From positions 639,501 to 703,500 of the forward strand of contig JAOTOL010001507.1 of the NCBI GenBank assembly GCA_034440575.1: a DNA stretch of 64,000 nt, written 5' to 3'. Shown one piece after another: positions 60,345 through 64,000 of the stretch. Position 1 is the first letter of the stretch. Each line of letters begins with the position of its first letter. The notes beneath the pieces are model-generated. The model was not told the DNA's origin, searched no databases, and was given only the letters and a program-made list of their open reading frames with translations. Both the position numbers and the translations under genes were made by a program. This DNA is from Imbricaverruca yamaguchii. Taxonomy: Eukaryota > Arthropoda > Thecostraca > Neoverrucidae.

Positions 60345-61985
60345 GCTTTTGGACTTTGACAGGATGTGCCATAATGCTGCTTATTCGAACTTTTCCCAAG
60401 GAAATTTGGATAAACTTCGATACCACACCTGTACGCCTAAATTGTAGAAAGTCGACACGAGCCATGCACTTATATTCCTTATTTGCATTTGTATGCGATT
60501 AGTGCTTGGCGGCGGTCACAGTCATGTTCATAGGATGGAAGATAATGCAGCACAATATTGTTGCATAGTTGCACAGCATTATGCAGCGTATTGTTAACGA
60601 TATTATTAGTGAAACTTTTGACCGATTGCTGATTAAGCCTGAAACAGAGGAATGAGTAAATGTAACCTGTTTTGGATTACCTGTCTTTGTCAATAATGTC
60701 ACTTCCAGGCCGAGAGAGAAAAACCTACAAAATGATATCGAGCGTAGGCAGCATGCACGCTACAAATAATACATATAACAGCCAATGAAATCAGTCTCCG
60801 GTGGCATTAATACCATGCACAGCATAGGCATTCTTAAGCACTGTAAATTAACAATGATTGTGACACCAGCTATAACACGTGCATATGTTGTGTTGTTATG
60901 CATCCTCAGCTATAGCACGTGCTTACGCATATTGTGTCACTTCAATCTGATTCCACTTAGTATAAAGTATATAATGTGTATGCACATCATTCGTAAGGTA
61001 CATGCTCCTACGAAGCCAGAAAGGCATTCAATCATATATTTCCATGGCATGTTTTCAGCTCTAACAGGGAAAATGACAACCTAGCATTAGCAGCGTAGCA
61101 AACCAGCGGGACCGCCCCCCCCCAACCCACTCGGGATCTCAAGCCGTAGGTACATAATGCGACACGTTTCATCCCATTTCGAAATTGTCTTCACTCGTCC
61201 TGAAATTAATGAAGGTGAAAACTTATGTATGAAATATTATCAGCATTGTTCATTATTGTGCTGCAAATTATGGATAATTCAACAACGTGACTTTCATTAA
61301 AGTGCGCATCCACAACTACTGTGTCATGAATTTGGAGATCTACGTCGGATGAGCATGTGCGGTATTGCAGTTTAGCTGATAGCAAGCCACAAAACTCTCT
61401 AAGTTCTTTGGGCAGCCAGGTGGCCACCGCGCTGACATGGGATTTCTCGCCATGGGACAACTGGGTGGCTGGCCACGCGCACTTATTTCAATGATGCATG
61501 CTCTTTATATCTGGCGTAGCTTTTCGGTTGTAATTATGCCAAGACCAGCACCCTAGCCCTCGCCAGTTCAAAACATGTGCCATCGTGCCACGTGATGCCA
61601 CATGTGTCAGCTCGATGGTCTTGTTTAAATAACCTATTGGAATTCATGGAGCGTGCTACTAAATTATTAGATAATGAAAGCAGGATGATGTTGTGTACTT
61701 TGTCAGGTAGTTAATACCCTGGCCGTGGGTAGTCTAGGGATGGACCTGCGTGTTTATCATGCACCCCGGCTTTGGTCGAGAACAGCTCGCGCTTTAGCCA
61801 CGTCGGCTCAGAGGTTTCGGGAGCAAGACGGCTGTGAGAATCGACCGTGAATCTTTCTGACTCAATCTGTCGATGCAGCCGACTGATGCGACCGGGCGTT
61901 ACCCAGTACAGTGCAAAGACCAGCGTCCGTCTCTCTGGGTCTCCTGGGACCCTCTCTCTTCCTTTTATTTTCACTCAAACACCGG

Positions 61986-61989
<4 letters not shown>
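60345..61989. other. No recognised feature; short direct repeat
   Basis: CAGCTATAACACGTGCATAT (60869) recurs imperfectly as CAGCTATAGCACGTGCTTAC (60909). Otherwise unrecognised. Confidence 0.5.
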
Positions 61990-62050
<61 letters not shown>

Positions 62051-62054
62051 ACAC

Positions 62055-62112
<58 letters not shown>

Positions 62113-62159
62113 TATTACGGTATATATATATACTATATATATATATATATATATATATA
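61990..62159. repeat. (TA)n microsatellite, interrupted
   Basis: TA runs at 61990-62043, 62058-62114, 62121-62131 and 62134-62159, separated by short breaks. Confidence 0.95.
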
Positions 62160-62578
62160 CGACACAGCCTAGACTATACAGCATCTCTAACAAGCAGCGT
62201 TTTGATTGGTGAACTCGCGCTGCGCAGTTGGCTATATTGTATGCCGAACCATGATTGGTCAGTCGAGACAGCAGCCATTGCTTGGGGGAGTGACGGGGTC
62301 AAAAGGTGCCATGCGCCTGCATCGGGCGGGCGACGGCACTGACTTCCGTGCAGACGAGAGTTGTGGGGGGCGTGGCGGCTATTGGCATAGCAACCTGCCA
62401 GGTTGTGGAGCCCTTCCAGCCGGAGGCGTTCGTCTGGGTATGTTGGGGATGCCACGTTTTGACGGGCCCACATTCTCAGACCAGTTCATAGATAGGCCAG
62501 TTCCGGCGTGTGCGGTACGCTTATCGGCCGGATGCATGATGGGCACTCCTGAGATTCCGAACCCTGCTACAACTTGTA
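62160..62578. other. No recognised feature; GC-richer patch
   Basis: GCGTTTTGATTGGTGAA and ACCATGATTGGTCAG (CCAAT-type words in reverse) occur at 62193-62262. The sequence is CpG-richer from 62290 to 62520. There is no recognisable protein before the RT relic. Confidence 0.4.
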
Positions 62579-63003
62579 CTTTCGGCAAAGCTTTCGAGAA
62601 AGTTCAAAGGCTACATCATCAACTACAGCAACATGGGATTATTGAAAAAGTTTTAGTTTGGATTGAAGCATGGTTTAGGGGAAGGAACAAAGGGTAGTGT
62701 TAAATGGATGCAAATATAATTGGAAGGCTGTTCTTAGTGGAGTACCACAGGACTCTGTTCTAGGGTCAATTCTCCTTATCATCTTTGTGAATAACATTGA
62801 GGTAAAGCTGATGGATAGTGATAAAATTTTCTGATGACATCAAGCTGGTAGGAGTGACAAACAGTAGTGATCAATCTAATAATGTGCAACTAGACTTTGA
62901 GGACCTAAACATTTTGGCTGATCAATGGCAGATGTATTTCAACTATGATAAGGGTAAGCTATGTATCTGTGATCTGGAGGTGAGACTTTCAGATATGCAA
63001 TAG
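62579..63003 (+). pseudogene. Non-LTR reverse transcriptase relic (CR1/L2-like)
   Basis: Plus strand, three frames. FGKAFEKVQRLHHQLQQHGI and KVLVWIEAWFRGR (62580-62690) match the D-F-x-K-A-F-D-x-V RT block; the leading Asp is not visible. After a frameshift at about 62695 comes VLNGCKYNWKAVLSGVPQDS, then VLGSILLIIFVNNIE (the GVPQGSVLGP block, with G to D and P to S changes). After a second frameshift at about 62820 comes IKFSDDIKLVG, where F-A-D-D has become F-S-D-D. LADQWQMYFNYDKGKLC then matches the W-Q-M-x-F-N-x-x-K-C block. The nucleotide sequence is still close to the consensus despite two frameshifts, so the copy is relatively young. Both ends are truncated. Family C element C4 starts 40 bp after it. 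Confidence 0.85.
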
Positions 63004-63042
63004 GAGGGAGGAAACTGAATGTTATTCAAGAGAAAAGAGACT

Positions 63043-63520
63043 TTAACAGTCGCACGTCCGGCGGTCCGCGCCAACTTTGCCGATCCGGGGAAGGGGGGGG
63101 CGCAGATGTCTGCCCCCGTAAGATCTCTAGAACTATGCTAGCTAGCGACAAACGGGAAACGGCGTTGGATAGCTGGTGACAAGCTCTATCGAAAGTATTC
63201 TTGTAATTATATCGGTGTTTCGGTGTTTCCGTAATTATTTCGGTGAAAGTGTTTCGGTGACTTTTTCGCTCAGGTCAATATTCAGGTCACTAGGTCATCA
63301 TTGGTCAAATTCGACCAGATCGGGATCAGATGACCTTGGTGAGGTCATTGAGCAAAAATGTCAGCGGAAACATTGAGCATAGCTTCCAACTACACGCCAC
63401 AGCCGTTGTGAGGTCGTTCCGAGAGCAAATATGTAACCAGGAAACATTTGAATATTTTACCATAACCCTATACTGGGGGAAGCCACGGCAGCGACCTGAC
63501 CTCAGGTCAATGCTACAAAA

Positions 63521-63523
<3 letters not shown>
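63043..63523 (+). mobile_element. Family C element C4, left half
   Basis: TTAACAGTCGCACGTCCGG at 63043, GGGCGCAGATGTCTGCCCCC, TAAGATCTCTAGAAC, and AGGTCAATATTCAGGTCACT near 63272. It stops at the TA microsatellite at the same internal point where C1 carries its TA expansion. A small GTGTTTCGGTG tandem lies at 63213-63263. Confidence 0.82.
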
Positions 63524-63574
<51 letters not shown>

Positions 63575-63582
63575 TATTTATA
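63524..63582. repeat. (TA)n microsatellite at a C/B junction
   Basis: Joins the truncated C4 to the truncated B9. Confidence 0.95.
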
Positions 63583-64000
63583 TCCGGTCAGATCCTCACA
63601 CACCTTTACGGGGGACGAGTAGCAACCCCCCATCAAATCCAAACTAAGCGTCGCACGAAAACGAAATAAGTGTCATCGAAAAGCGCTCGAAGAGTAGGGT
63701 CCACGTCCACCCAAAAAACAATTTTCCCCCAAAAGTGACGTGACCAGGGGGGATATATTTTGTCAAGGCTTTTCACGACTTACATTATGATTTAGCTCTG
63801 GGGAGATCATTTTGGGGATACTTCAGACAGAAAAAAAATATAATCAGAAAAGGACAGAGAAATCGACGAGGGCCATAACATTTTTGGCTCCTCCCACCAC
63901 AAAAAATGTTATTTTGTAAAATTATCAATGTTTGAGTTTTCAAGTTTCCCTTCCTTTTCCTTTTCTAATGGGTAGAGCAGAACAAGAAACGTTGTTGGAA
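63583..64000 (+). mobile_element. Family B element B9, left-truncated, runs off the window
   Basis: Begins at CCGGTCAGATCCTCACAC, without the terminal TTAACCCGCGCCGTC. Continues to AACGTTGTTGGAA at the window end. The CRE-like site has become TGACGTGA. Confidence 0.8.

Overview
The window is non-coding, repeat-dominated DNA from an animal nuclear genome. An arthropod is most likely, and a tick or other chelicerate is my best guess. The guess rests on the style of the decayed CR1/Jockey-type reverse transcriptase at 53.2-53.8 kb and the Ty3/gypsy gag and pol relics at 47.9-48.9 kb, which resemble retroelements I know from ticks, and on many CCTAACC-containing AT-rich stretches. I found no convincing host gene, tRNA, rRNA or CRISPR array. 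The only protein-like sequences are broken retroelement pieces: a LINE RNase H region (38.0-39.3 kb, +), a gypsy element (47.9-48.9 kb, -), and two non-LTR reverse transcriptase fragments (53.2-53.8 kb, - and 62.6-63.0 kb, +).

The main component is three families of short non-coding elements, named A, B and C here. Each starts and ends at the tetranucleotide TTAA followed by C(A/C)CGCGC-like inverted termini, which is the signature of piggyBac-type MITEs. Family A (about 1.33 kb, or 0.85-0.9 kb for the single-module form) has eight copies or fragments. Family B (about 0.85 kb) has nine copies plus a small inverted piece. Family C (about 1.05 kb) has four copies or fragments. A is inserted into B (12.5-16.8 kb) and B into A (30.1-30.8 kb), so they were active over overlapping periods. 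A, B, C and an unrelated 1-kb foldback repeat (9.2-10.3 kb) are all rich in AGGTCA/TGACCT, the nuclear-receptor half-site. Family B also carries a conserved TGACGTCA (CRE-like) site.

Layout: 0-9 kb, B, C, B and unrecognised sequence; 9.2-10.3 kb, a palindromic foldback; 12.4-16.8 kb, a nested mosaic of B, a Penelope-like palindromic insertion, A and repeat D; 17.8-22.3 kb, a block of five tandem arrays (13-bp, 27-bp, 20/21-bp, TA, 21-bp) and a CT tract; 22.4-26.0 kb, two A elements in opposite orientation around 1 kb of unrecognised sequence; 28.6-34.6 kb, B, A/B, C and A; 35.7-37.0 kb, an inverted second copy of D; 38-39.3 kb, the LINE relic; 40.6-46.5 kb, B, A and B with AT-rich spacers; 46.8-49 kb, old dispersed repeat G, a 62-bp Penelope-like micro-insertion and the gypsy relic; 49-57.9 kb, mostly unrecognised with one LINE relic; 57.9-64 kb, A, B, a LINE relic, and a C/B chimera fused at a TA microsatellite.

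All family assignments come from reading and comparing copies by eye inside this window. Copy boundaries at a TTAA are precise to the base; other ends are approximate.
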